Shown one piece after another: positions 16,810 through 24,452 of a stretch of 64,000 bases of DNA. A model generated the notes under the pieces. It made no database searches. It was not told the DNA's origin and worked only from the letters and a program-made list of their open reading frames with translations. The stretch is taken from contig JAGBQJ010000001.1 of assembly GCA_017632935.1 (NCBI GenBank), positions 62,001 to 126,000 of the forward strand, read 5' to 3'. The position numbers were made by a program, and so were the translations under genes. Every line of letters starts with the position of its first letter. Positions within the stretch are counted from its first letter, which is position 1. The stretch is from Bacteroidales bacterium (GTDB taxonomy: Bacteria; Bacteroidota; Bacteroidia; Bacteroidales; F082).

Positions 16810-17259
16810 CTAATCCACCATGGATACCGCACACTTCTCGACAAGTACTTTCATAGGAATCAAAGGAATAGGATATTTCTCCAAAGGACCATTTTTTGTC
16901 TCTTTGTACACAATACCCCGCAATGTTCCAAAGGATGCGTTAACCAATGTGGGGATGACATCAAAAGAGAAGGTAATGGCGTTATTACTTTTGTTATACG
17001 TGAGAATGTCTTCCAAATTGTCGACCAAAAAACAAACCACGCACTCGGCCTGGAATAAATCCATATTCTCAAATCTGTATTTGATGGCTACAGTGACGGA
17101 TATGGTTTTTTTGATCAGGCTGATTTCTGCATTGTCCTTAAATTGAAACACTAGTGTATTTCCCGAAAGGCCTGACAAATTCTTGCCCCCGCAGTTATTG
17201 TTGACAGATGTTTCCTCTATAGATTGGATTCTGATATTGACTGATTTTTCTTTTTCCAT
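16810..17259 (-). CDS. SecB-like chaperone of a toxin-antitoxin-chaperone system
   Basis: A 149-aa SecB-fold-like protein. Beta-rich strands (ISVTVAIKYRFEN, AECVVCFLVDNL) lead into a C-terminal block SFGTLRGIVYKETKNGPLEK then YPIPLIPM, the pattern of Bacteroidota SecB-like proteins. In known toxin-antitoxin-chaperone (TAC) systems such a chaperone folds and protects an aggregation-prone antitoxin. It is third in an operon behind an MqsR-like toxin and an MqsA-like antitoxin, 6 nt after the antitoxin, with a terminator behind it. The call rests on the C-terminal motif plus context. It has no sign of being the general SecB. Confidence 0.75.
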   Translation of the reverse strand: MEKEKSVNIRIQSIEETSVNNNCGGKNLSGLSGNTLVFQFKDNAEISLIKKTISVTVAIKYRFENMDLFQAECVVCFLVDNLEDILTYNKSNNAITFSFDVIPTLVNASFGTLRGIVYKETKNGPLEKYPIPLIPMKVLVEKCAVSMVD

Positions 17260-17265
17260 AATGAA

Positions 17266-17856
17266 TTAAGCCATAATAAATGATTGTTGTTTTGGAACCC
17301 TATTCCACCTGCTAACAGTATCTTCTTTATACTCTGAATTGATTGGTGCCATCACAAACCACCAATCAGAAGCATAGTTTTCGTTATCGACCAGAAAAGA
17401 AAGACGGCAAGACCACGCTTCAAGGATTTTGACAATTTTTTCATACTCTTTTCCCTTCAATTGATTCTTGGCCATGTCAACATACATTCGAAAGACATCC
17501 GCATTTTTAATAGTGGCTATCATCCTTCCTATGTTTTTGGTCGGCATTTCACCGTTTTCGTACAGGCCATATTGATTGTCGCCGATACCCAATATCTTCG
17601 ACATGGTTGTCGCCGACAATCCATATTGTTCACGTATGGCCTTGATCTCTGCAGGAGCAGGGATGCCGTATTTTTCCCTATATTGGGAATAAATCTGCTC
17701 AAGGCCCCATGCATCGGTTTCATCATCGGTGAAAGCGATGCCTGTGTCGTCGCAGCGATAATAACGACGAGTATAGTCAAATTCTTCGCCTCGGTAAGTA
17801 GTAGTCGCTTTTTCTTCGACAAGGGTGGCGTGACCACTGGTAAACGGGCTGTTCAT
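17266..17856 (-). CDS. MqsA-family antitoxin with long C-terminal extension
   Basis: A 196-aa antitoxin. The N-terminal part (MNSPFTSGHATLVEEK, TRRYYRCDDTGIAFTDDE) corresponds to the MqsA/YgiT zinc-finger region, but the CPxC pair is absent (SPFTSG occupies the place and one Cys remains). A helix-turn-helix follows at about 78-115 (IREQYGLSATTMSKILGI, then NQYGLYENGEMP). E. coli MqsA is about 131 aa. Here about 50-60 extra residues, rich in aromatics (SDWWFVMAP, SRWNRVPKQQSFIMA), match the idea of a chaperone-addiction segment. The HTH should autoregulate the operon. It overlaps the toxin by 4 nt (ATGA). Confidence 0.85.
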   Translation of the reverse strand: MNSPFTSGHATLVEEKATTTYRGEEFDYTRRYYRCDDTGIAFTDDETDAWGLEQIYSQYREKYGIPAPAEIKAIREQYGLSATTMSKILGIGDNQYGLYENGEMPTKNIGRMIATIKNADVFRMYVDMAKNQLKGKEYEKIVKILEAWSCRLSFLVDNENYASDWWFVMAPINSEYKEDTVSRWNRVPKQQSFIMA

Positions 17857-18233
17857 TGTTTATCCTCCTTTGTTTTTAATGGATAGGTAAGTCTAAATTT
17901 TGCAATATGGAAGGAAATGCACACATTGGGTTGGTTGAGTATGGCATTGATAAAGATCTTGATGTAAACCTCTTGCCCCTTGATTTGTTTGCCGAACACC
18001 CAAACATCGTTTTGTCCAGGATAGTCGTTTTTATCCGGTCCTTGGCAATAATCCTCCGTATCAAGGGACAAAACATAGTTTTTCCTGTCGTTTTGAGTAA
18101 TATCCAATGCGGTTAAAGTGTCGATATTATTCGGTTTGCTATCAACATATACTATGCCGAACAATTGCGCCCTTTCCTTAAACTCCTTCAAAAACGCATT
18201 GACCTCTTCTTTTGTGGCTTGGTTGTTCTTCAT
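17853..18233 (-). CDS. MqsR-like toxin
   Basis: A 126-aa protein whose C-terminal two thirds follow MqsR: an alpha/beta start (NAFLKEFKERAQLFGIVYVD), LTALDITQNDRKNYVLSLDT, then DVWVFGKQIKGQEVYIKIFI, which corresponds to the TGQVYLKITV strand of E. coli MqsR, and a final SFHIAKFRL strand. MqsR is a ribosome-independent mRNA interferase with RelE fold. The active-site Lys, Arg and Tyr cannot be assigned with certainty by eye. It is first in the operon, before the antitoxin, the reverse of most type II systems but typical of mqsRA. A predicted promoter lies just upstream. Confidence 0.8.
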   Translation of the reverse strand: MKNNQATKEEVNAFLKEFKERAQLFGIVYVDSKPNNIDTLTALDITQNDRKNYVLSLDTEDYCQGPDKNDYPGQNDVWVFGKQIKGQEVYIKIFINAILNQPNVCISFHIAKFRLTYPLKTKEDKQ

Positions 18234-18250
18234 TTCTACAAACGGGGTTG

Positions 18251-18280
18251 CAAAGATAATTCAATTTTTTGATTCGGCAA
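18251..18280 (-). promoter_or_regulatory. Predicted promoter of the mqsRAC-like operon
   Basis: A -7 box TATCTTTG (18251-18258) has a TTG (18278-18280) 19 nt upstream on the minus strand. The predicted transcript start lies about 10 nt before the toxin ATG, so the toxin leader would be very short. Confidence 0.6.
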
Positions 18281-18405
18281 TAGATTTATATAAAAATTCA
18301 ACGAATTCGTTTGATATTTTATAAAAATATGAATTTTTGTCAGACAATCGGAATTAATGTCACGAATTCATGTCAAAAATGTAAGAGGAATGGAATTTGA
18401 CAGTT

Positions 18406-18504
18406 GTGAATAACGGGAAACACTCCTGCGGTTGTCCAAACCGGATGTCAAACCCGAAGGCATCGGACAAGCCTTCACCAAGAACCCCTGAAAAGGCAGG
18501 GTAA
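18406..18504 (+). CDS. Possible small Cys/Pro-rich ORF
   Basis: A GTG-started frame of 32 codons (KHSCGCPNRMSNPKASDKPS then PRTPEKAG) ends 9 nt before the ATG of the interrupted GIY-YIG gene on the same strand. It has a CGC cysteine pair and a basic, proline-rich tail. No family recognised. Support is the tight spacing and the orderly composition only. Confidence 0.35.
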   Translation: MNNGKHSCGCPNRMSNPKASDKPSPRTPEKAG

Positions 18505-18513
18505 CGAATGCCT

Positions 18514-18768
18514 ATGGCGAAAAAAGACACCTATTAGTACGAGCTACATGACGGTCACCGTACCGTTTACGTCGGAACCACCAAGGATCCAGAACGTCGC
18601 AAGGCCGAACATCAAGCTGACGGTAAAGAATTCACCAAGATGGCCATTATTGGTGGCCTCTCAACAAGCGAAGGCGCTGGCAAGTGGGAAGAGGAAAGAA
18701 TTGATACCTACAAGCGTAATCACGGTGGTGAAAGGCCCAAGTACAATCAGAATGATTCGGGCAAGTAA
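18514..18768 (+). pseudogene. GIY-YIG protein gene interrupted by an amber codon
   Basis: The frame from the ATG at 18514 reads MAKKDTY, then TAG at 18535-18537, then YELHDGHRTVYVGTTKDPER and on to TAA at 18766, 84 sense-length codons in all. After the TAG the GIY-YIG features are intact: VYVGTT, the ERRKAEH helix and a lysine/glutamate-rich tail ending GGERPKYNQNDSGK. The single stop sits where homologs would have an ordinary residue between the first strand and the motif, so a one-base change (for example from TAC or CAG) explains it. It is either a fresh pseudogene, a sequencing error or read-through. The next gene on this strand is KTSC-like. Confidence 0.7.
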
Positions 18769-18852
18769 CCACCCGTCAGGTAACGGCACCAGCCTTGAAA
18801 TGGACCGGGTTAAACTTCGAAACCACAGTAGAAGGAACAGAAACAATCATGA

Positions 18853-19071
18853 ATGATTAGTATCTACAAAAACTTAGGTGGCAATTCTGGAGTCAGGGCC
18901 TACGAGATTATGCCTGCTTCCATTAGAGTACAATTTGATGGAGGCAGATGGTATAGTTACAGCTATTCGAAGGCAGGTCACATGCATGTTGAAAACATGA
19001 AAGCACTTGCATTAAGAGGAATCGGTTTGTGCTCTTACATCCAAAGGAATGCCAAGTATCTGTACGACTGA
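18853..19071 (+). CDS. KTSC-domain-like small protein
   Basis: A 72-aa protein. MPASIRVQFDGGRWYSYSY, then AGHMHVENMKALALRGIG and SYIQRNAKYLYD, match the KTSC layout: a short strand with a substitution-tolerant serine region, an aromatic Y-x-Y strand, a helix and a terminal aromatic-basic segment. KTSC domains are small and of unknown function, sometimes fused to nucleases or lysyl-tRNA synthetase-like proteins. It follows the interrupted GIY-YIG gene by 84 nt on the same strand, with a terminator 18 nt downstream. It is among the few plus-strand genes in the island. Confidence 0.65.
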   Translation: MISIYKNLGGNSGVRAYEIMPASIRVQFDGGRWYSYSYSKAGHMHVENMKALALRGIGLCSYIQRNAKYLYD

Positions 19072-19088
19072 TGTCGTATTATTATTAC

Positions 19089-19121
19089 GAAGGAGGCCAA
19101 ACTAGGCCGCCTTCTTCTTAC
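19089..19121 (+). terminator. Terminator after the KTSC-like gene
   Basis: GAAGGAGGCC, loop AAACTA, GGCCGCCTTC with one mismatch, then the T-rich TTCTTACTCTT on the plus strand. Confidence 0.75.
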
Positions 19122-19138
19122 TCTTGTAATGCCTTACA

Positions 19139-19518
19139 ACTCCCACCCTCCACCAGGCTGGGTGCGCGGGCCACGGCCGATTGCGGAACAAGTCCGCAAT
19201 GATGTGCGGGGATGGTTCGACCCTTCGATAAACTCAGGGCTCACTAACCGCGCCCGCTTTGTGCGATGGGTCCGATGATGTCGGCCTAGACAATCAGCCA
19301 AGCCGTCTTCTTTTTCAAACAGCGGCCGTCCGATTAGGACAGGCCGCCGTCTATTAAATTAGATTTACGAAAGATTTGACTCCGTCGAACGCAGAGCGTT
19401 TGCTTCCCTATTCCCATCCGTTCAATCCGTGCCAATCCGTGTTCAAAAAAACCTCCGCAATCGAAGATAAGGTGGAGCGAAGATTTATGATAGATTTAAT
19501 AATCCGTACAATCGATTG
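19139..19518. other. Gene-free stretch with nested repeats
   Basis: No gene supported. It holds: repeat copy A (19139-19290; partner at 27218-27312), containing two further palindromes (19180-19203 ATTGCGGAACAAGTCCGCAA; 19219-19243 CCCTTCGATAAACTCAGGG); a hairpin CAGCGGCCGTCC/GGACAGGCCGC (19321-19346) repeated at 28154-28180; and the word CCGTTCAATCCGTGCCAATC (about 19418-19447), repeated at 27060-27089. Confidence 0.65.
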
Positions 19519-20919
19519 TCATTTCTTAATAATAATCCAATATCCCTCTTTACGACCTCCTTCGCGAATCAGCAGACCTTTTTCGCGAAGTCGTTTGGTA
19601 TGATAATACACGCCATCGGGTGTCAATCCACACAAACGAGCTAGTTCTTCTGTCGTTACCTTGGGATTCTCTGAAATGAAACCAAGAATCTTTTCCGTAG
19701 TCTTTTCCGTAGTCTTTTCCGTAGTCTTTTCCGTAGACACCGTACTCCCGTGCTGCCTAATCGTAGCATACACCATAAAACCATTCTGCCGATACTCAGG
19801 AGCTGGGCATCCTGCCTCCTCCATCTCACGGTACATACGGTCAACACCTTCGCCAAACTCTTTAACCAACCTATATTCGTGCATATATGCCGCAATCTTG
19901 GGGTTGCGCGAGAAATGCGTGTTGCGGATATTTGCAGGTCTGACCAGTCCCGGAAAGATGCCCGGACTCTCCACCGTGATATGGTCATCGAAAATCTTTA
20001 CTTGAATGTCCGTGCCAAGAATGCTATAGTCGCGATGGCAGATGGCATTCACGCATATCTCTGTCCAACAAAACTCCGGATACTGTTCGTCCGTCTTGAA
20101 CAACCCGTCCGCGCCCAGATAAGTATGCTCCTTCACTTGTGTCCTCACAAATGCCAACGCATTTTGTGCCATTGTACGGATAGGGCCTTCAAACATCTCA
20201 TCCTTGACGACATTCATCTCGCGTCCCACTTTGGCCTCTGTCCCTTCATAGCGGATAACACGCACCCTGGCTCTCGGGAAAAACTTCTGAGGATTCTTGC
20301 CGAACAGCAGCACCGCTGCACCAGTCAAATACTCTTTAGTGGAACCATGAAAATCCTCCACTTGTGCGATAAAACCATTCTCACGAATAAATGCATCCCA
20401 TCCTTTGCGATAGTCGAGCCTCTGAAGATAATCATCTATCAGGCCCTCGTCCAAGTCCTCTTTCTTTGCGTCATGCACCGGGGCATTCTCATAGAAGCGT
20501 TCTCCCTTGGCATACACCAGTTGCATCCGTTGCTCGAAGTTCAGCTTCTTTGATTTGTCACCCACGCGGTAATAAACCTCGTCCGCCTGATTCGCATGCA
20601 CCTTCATGCTGGCAGCAACACGTAGCAGGATGATATGATTCGGTTTCCCCTTGCTATCCGTCACCTCCATGTATTCTGGAGTAGTGGGTATAGAAGGCGC
20701 ACAATAATCATACGAAGCCCTGAGCAGGTCATTCAAATGATTCTGCATACCGTCAACACCAGAAAGTTCACCATCATCCTCAACGCCTAAGGCCACTGTG
20801 CCCCCATCAGCGTTTGCAAACGCAATGAGAACAACAGCCAAGCCCTTGGCATCAATCTTCGCACTCTTTCGGTCGAAGATTTGGAATTCCGTTGTCTTCT
20901 GTATATACTCCAGCGTCAT
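19519..20919 (-). CDS. AlbA_2 / RecG-like ATP-binding regulator
   Basis: A 466-aa protein of the AlbA_2 (Schlafen-like) group often annotated as transcriptional regulator or RecG-like. The N-terminal AlbA_2 domain spans about 1-130 (TEFQIFDRKSAKIDAKGLA, AFANADGGTVALGVEDDG). An HATPase_c_4-like region follows at about 230-400 (ICVNAICHRDYSILGTDIQV, SPGIFPGLV, EFGEGVDRMYREM), then a winged helix at about 415-466 (VTTEELARLCGLTPDGVYYH). A 12-bp tandem repeat encodes KTTE units in the linker. Such proteins occur widely in accessory and defence regions, and a few act in phage defence. Monocistronic. Function not settled. Confidence 0.85.
   Translation of the reverse strand: MTLEYIQKTTEFQIFDRKSAKIDAKGLAVVLIAFANADGGTVALGVEDDGELSGVDGMQNHLNDLLRASYDYCAPSIPTTPEYMEVTDSKGKPNHIILLRVAASMKVHANQADEVYYRVGDKSKKLNFEQRMQLVYAKGERFYENAPVHDAKKEDLDEGLIDDYLQRLDYRKGWDAFIRENGFIAQVEDFHGSTKEYLTGAAVLLFGKNPQKFFPRARVRVIRYEGTEAKVGREMNVVKDEMFEGPIRTMAQNALAFVRTQVKEHTYLGADGLFKTDEQYPEFCWTEICVNAICHRDYSILGTDIQVKIFDDHITVESPGIFPGLVRPANIRNTHFSRNPKIAAYMHEYRLVKEFGEGVDRMYREMEEAGCPAPEYRQNGFMVYATIRQHGSTVSTEKTTEKTTEKTTEKILGFISENPKVTTEELARLCGLTPDGVYYHTKRLREKGLLIREGGRKEGYWIIIKK
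19691..19738. repeat. Four-unit 12-bp tandem repeat
   Basis: TTTTCCGTAGTC repeats four times and encodes TEKTTEKTTEKTTEK between the ATPase-like and winged-helix parts of the AlbA_2 protein. Because 12 is a multiple of 3, unit gain or loss would change linker length without a frameshift. Confidence 0.9.
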
Positions 20920-21329
20920 AATAGATTCTCTTTTTCAATAATAACGATTCTTTTCCCTCATTTATTTTTTCTATAAATAACCATGAACCCTTAATCGTGA
21001 ACGTGAACTAAATTTCGTGAACCGCTACTAACCGTTAACCACTAACCATAAACCAAGAAAAACATGGGCAGTGCAGGCTGTGTGGATTGACCTATGTCCT
21101 TCCAGAACGAATAATTCCGATAGTAATAGCAATTCAGCCACACCTTGTCGGGATAGATGACTGTGTCGTTATACTCCACCGCTATGTCTTGCGCGTCGCG
21201 CGGGTTTCTTTGCTGCTATTTTGGGCGACACAAAATCACCGCCTCAAACAACCAGAAAAGGTCAACTCTCATTGTTTCATTATCAACTCGGTTTTGTAAA
21301 TTAAATCGTAAGTGGTAAGACGAAAGCAA
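20920..21329. other. Gene-free stretch before the ASCH gene's 3' end
   Basis: Contains short repeated words AACCGTTAACCACTAACC (about 21026-21050) and a remnant of a sugar transferase gene (21096-21235, listed separately). Nothing else supported. Confidence 0.6.
21096..21235 (-). pseudogene. 3' remnant of an initiating sugar transferase gene
   Basis: On the minus strand this piece matches the 3' part of the complete sugar transferase gene at 38216-38884 (positions about 38277-38410). By my count about 90 aligned bases carry six differences, including the shared run TTATACTCCACCGCTATGTC. It encodes a degraded version of AVEYNDTVIYPDKV...YYYRN and has indels at its 5' end (TCGCGCGGGTTT for TTGCGGGTGTCG). 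Neither ATG nor stop is preserved. It and the intact copy lie in the same orientation on both sides of the 17-kb defence block. Confidence 0.85.
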
Positions 21330-21707
21330 CTATATCTCATCAATATAGCAGAAAGACTGGGGAGCATGAAAGCCCACGATCCTCACGTAAGGGTTCACGG
21401 GGTTCTCGTAATGAATCAGGTTCTTGATTTCTATGGCGTAGCCCTCCGATCGGCCATTGAAATAGCCGTCGAAAAACCGTTTGCTAATGCCAGAGTATTT
21501 CTTGGTTTGCCGCCACATCTGCGAGGGTTCCGATGCCAGAATCTGAGCCACCTCAAACTCCCCTACAATTCTGCTTACCGGTGCAGAGGCGTAGATATAC
21601 ACCTTTTTCACCGGCTGCTTGAAAACGCTCTTCCTGTATTCAAATTTTTTCTTTCCGGCCAGTATTTCCTCCACAAACTGTGGCTTAATCGATAAAATAG
21701 CGTTCAT
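21330..21707 (-). CDS. ASCH/PUA-like domain protein
   Basis: A 125-aa protein with the ASCH opening MNAILSIKPQFVEEILAGKK then KFEYRKS, followed by VKKVYIYASAPVSRIVGEF, the SIxPxxxxxIxxGxKxxExR pattern. ASCH domains have a PUA-like beta-barrel expected to bind RNA or modified bases; several act in translation-linked or defence contexts. The ATG overlaps the 3' end of the GNAT gene by 23 nt. It is the last gene of the five-gene operon beginning with the Mrr-like nuclease at 26924. Confidence 0.8.
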   Translation of the reverse strand: MNAILSIKPQFVEEILAGKKKFEYRKSVFKQPVKKVYIYASAPVSRIVGEFEVAQILASEPSQMWRQTKKYSGISKRFFDGYFNGRSEGYAIEIKNLIHYENPVNPYVRIVGFHAPQSFCYIDEI

Positions 21708-22764
21708 CTGCTTTCCCTAACTTAATGATTTTCTTAAATTGCTCGTCCGTCAGCTGCAGCAGCGACGGACGGGCCTGTGCGTCCAATGCGCCGCCTTCTA
21801 CCAGGTCTTTCCTGATGGCCCGCTTGCTGAAAGCCACGTTATACAGCATCTTTATTACCACCAAGTTCCTTTTCGAGCGAAACCACTGCCGACGGTCACG
21901 CTCGGGAAATACACTATATTGGGTGTAACGCATAAACTCTTCCTCGGTCTTGAAGTCCCACCATTTCTTCACTTCCATCACCGTGCACACCGTGGTCACC
22001 ACAGCACGATACCAAGCCCTGCCGGGTTCATCGGTGGTGCGATAAATCACCACCAGGTCGCCAAACATCATCTGGGCGCATTCGGGATTCCAACTGATGT
22101 AAATCTTATAGATGCCGTTAGTAGGGGTGCAATCCTGTACCATGTCGTAGCTCTCGTTTTTCAGTATCGAGTCGGGAAACAGAGGAGTGTGCCACATCGG
22201 GTAGATACCCAACAGCCATTTCCTCTTACCCTCGGTTTTCATGCGTGGATAGTCTTCCAGCAAATGTCCTTCCACCGCCCTCATATCCTTCACCATCACC
22301 CATTCACTGGTTGCCCCTCGTTCTGAGCTCGTCGAAGGGTGGGGCTTGTCAGCCTTGTGGTTAAACCCGAATCGACCGAACAGATGTATAAGATATTGTA
22401 GTTCCTCGGTCGGAAAGATGGTCACATACACCTCATCCACGTTTTCGGCCATGGCCCTGTCCATGATTTTCTTCATGAAGCGTTCGCCACGGCGCGTGCC
22501 GCGGCTCAGCAACTTGAAGGTGCCCACCTTCAGTCGTTTCTTGGCTGGCAATATAGGAACCACATCGGTCACATCATCCGTTTCTACTTTCAAGTAGAGG
22601 AAATCAGCCACGTGGCCTTCCGCATCGTGAAACACGTAAGCCTCAGCACCTTGGGCAGCTTTCTTCGTGTACCACTCCGAAAATTCCGGGTACGCCGCCT
22701 TCAACGAATCGAAGAACGGATCCGCCAAGTCGATATCTTTGAATGGAGCTAATTGGATGTCCAT
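21685..22764 (-). CDS. GNAT acetyltransferase with C-terminal PUA/EVE-like region
   Basis: A 359-aa two-domain protein. The N-terminal half is GNAT-like: VADFLYLKVE, then KRLKVGTFKLLSRGTRRGER as the acetyl-CoA loop region, then VDEVYVTIFPT and a helix with LFGRFGFNHKAD. The C-terminal half (about 185-330: YPMWHTPLFPDS, MFGDLVVIYRTTDEPG, AWYRAVVTTVCTV) resembles a PUA/EVE-like barrel. Such fusions sit beside ASCH proteins in other Bacteroidota (general knowledge). Substrate unknown; RNA or tRNA is plausible. A repeat-derived peptide, HPSTSSERGATSE, sits between the domains. Fourth gene of the operon, 24 nt after the methylase-like gene. Confidence 0.75.
   Translation of the reverse strand: MDIQLAPFKDIDLADPFFDSLKAAYPEFSEWYTKKAAQGAEAYVFHDAEGHVADFLYLKVETDDVTDVVPILPAKKRLKVGTFKLLSRGTRRGERFMKKIMDRAMAENVDEVYVTIFPTEELQYLIHLFGRFGFNHKADKPHPSTSSERGATSEWVMVKDMRAVEGHLLEDYPRMKTEGKRKWLLGIYPMWHTPLFPDSILKNESYDMVQDCTPTNGIYKIYISWNPECAQMMFGDLVVIYRTTDEPGRAWYRAVVTTVCTVMEVKKWWDFKTEEEFMRYTQYSVFPERDRRQWFRSKRNLVVIKMLYNVAFSKRAIRKDLVEGGALDAQARPSLLQLTDEQFKKIIKLGKADERYFID
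22315..22340 (-). repeat. Palindromic repeat encoding PSTSSERG
   Basis: The minus-strand reading ACCCTTCGACGAGCTCAGAA is a member of the CCCTTCGACAGGCTCAGGG family (also at 12434 and 19219). It lies in frame in the linker of the GNAT/PUA-like protein. Confidence 0.75.
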
Positions 22765-22788
22765 TGTGTTATGATTTATGTTAGAACT

Positions 22789-24444
22789 TTACTCCCTCCC
22801 AAAAAGATTCATATTAAAGTCCTTGCGACCTTCTTCCAATTCTTCCTCTGCTTTTTGGGCTTTATTGATATATTTCTGTAACTCCTTGGCCATTGCCTTT
22901 TGTTCTGCCAGTTCCGGTAAAGGAATCACAACAGACAAGAAATCGCTCATCGACAATCGCGACAAAACGTATGTGCGTTTGTTCATAGCTTGAAGCTGTT
23001 CTAATACAGGGTCACTTGTTAACACCATCATAAGATAGTTCAAATCAACCCTTTTTTTATCGATTTCATATAAATAGAAATCCTTCGTTACCAAAGCGCC
23101 ATCTAATTCTTTTGCAGCAAAGCCCACTCCACCCATATCAGCCTCAAACGAAGAAACAACCAAGTCATTGGGGTGCACCACAAACATTTTCTCTGCAAAT
23201 GCACGGCCATATTCAATGCGCTTTACATCCACTCCCATACCCCTGCGTCTTACTCTTAATACTTTGTACTCTTTGTCGGGCTTTGTCACAGCTTTATTTC
23301 TCCTGAGTGTAAGAATCTCTTTAAGTGTAACGGTAGGGTATTTTTTCCCTATCCCATCACGAAGGAATAAAAGTGTAATGTTCCAATTCTCAACATTTGA
23401 GAAACTAAAAACTTTACAAGAAGCGCTTTCTAATGGGAGCTGGTTTGAATAGACAAACGCACTTACCTGCGAAACAGCATCCTTAATCTCAGATTCAGCC
23501 AAACCGCCTTTGAGCAGTGTAGCACTGCACTGTCTGAAATGCGAATTCCGTCCCGAGTTCTTTAGGAAAATAACCTGAAATGAATTCTTGGAAGAATGTC
23601 CCGAATATGCCACTTCATCAAATCTGGTGATATTTAGAATTTCGGATTTATTCAACATGATTTGTCTGAAGTTTCTTTTGGCACGCTTTTCCATCAAGCC
23701 AGAAGGAACGATGATAGCGGCAATACCATCTGGATTCAGTCTTGTCAGTATTTTCTCGATGAAAATCTCTTCTATTTCCCGATAATCATAGGTGGGCCGC
23801 TCCCAATTAGCGCCAATCTCACTGAGCACTTGCCGTCTTGTTGGAATATGGGCGACTATACAGTCGTATCCTGCAACAGGGACTTCGTTCGCTTTCTTTG
23901 CAAAGTCCTCACAAGTAAATGTGTCTTCGTCGTAGCCATATATCATTAGTGCCAATTTGGTAGTATTCACCATTGTCCGACTGATGTCATTACCATAAAG
24001 CTTAATTTTGCCACTTTTTTGGCAATAAGCTTCAGCCAACGAACCACCTATGCCACAGCAAGGGTCAAAAACACTTTCAATGCCATTTAAGTCTAGCACG
24101 TTGAACACATATTTTGTCAATATGCTTGGCGTTGAATAATCACTGATATTCCCTCCAAAATTCTCTTGGAGAAACTCCGTAAACGCCCGTCCCAGTTCAT
24201 GTTTTTCGCCATAGTCAAAACAATATGGTTCGAGCGAGGTATAGACCTCATCAAATGTTTTGGATTTAATGACTTTTTCGCTCCACCCTGCAAACGAAGA
24301 TAGCGACGCACCTAGTTTTACCACCAACACCTTGCACAATTCTTCTATACAGGCTTCTTGTGAAAGCCTTTCTAACCTCTTAATCGTTGCAAGGCACCGA
24401 TTTAGAGTGTTCCTAAAGTTCTGTATATAATCGTATTCCACCAT
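22789..24444 (-). CDS. N6-adenine methylase-like protein with HsdS-like domain, motif IV degenerate
   Basis: A 551-aa protein. The N-terminal two thirds follow a type I HsdM fold: a helical head, SAM motif I FDPCCGIGGSL (126-136), then GNDISRTMVN and PDGIAAIIVPSGLM. The C-terminal part (about 375-535) looks like one HsdS target-recognition domain (VHPNDLVVSSFEADMGGVGF, LSMSDFLSVVIPLPELAEQK). Motif IV should read NPPY/F after the CIVA strand, but HIPT occurs at 199-202, so adenine methylation is probably lost. The SAM-binding loop is kept. It lies 8 nt after the OLD-type ATPase gene. It may serve as a DNA-recognising sensor rather than a methylase (inference). Confidence 0.8.
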   Translation of the reverse strand: MVEYDYIQNFRNTLNRCLATIKRLERLSQEACIEELCKVLVVKLGASLSSFAGWSEKVIKSKTFDEVYTSLEPYCFDYGEKHELGRAFTEFLQENFGGNISDYSTPSILTKYVFNVLDLNGIESVFDPCCGIGGSLAEAYCQKSGKIKLYGNDISRTMVNTTKLALMIYGYDEDTFTCEDFAKKANEVPVAGYDCIVAHIPTRRQVLSEIGANWERPTYDYREIEEIFIEKILTRLNPDGIAAIIVPSGLMEKRAKRNFRQIMLNKSEILNITRFDEVAYSGHSSKNSFQVIFLKNSGRNSHFRQCSATLLKGGLAESEIKDAVSQVSAFVYSNQLPLESASCKVFSFSNVENWNITLLFLRDGIGKKYPTVTLKEILTLRRNKAVTKPDKEYKVLRVRRRGMGVDVKRIEYGRAFAEKMFVVHPNDLVVSSFEADMGGVGFAAKELDGALVTKDFYLYEIDKKRVDLNYLMMVLTSDPVLEQLQAMNKRTYVLSRLSMSDFLSVVIPLPELAEQKAMAKELQKYINKAQKAEEELEEGRKDFNMNLFGRE

Positions 24445-24452
24445 AGTCTTGT

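Noticed and set aside
19691-19738. CRISPR-like array
   Set aside because: Units of 12 bp without spacers, in frame inside a gene. No cas genes in the window.
21312-21695. 127-aa plus-strand ORF opposite the ASCH gene
   Set aside because: Shadow of the ASCH gene, which has the family motif and overlaps the operon correctly.
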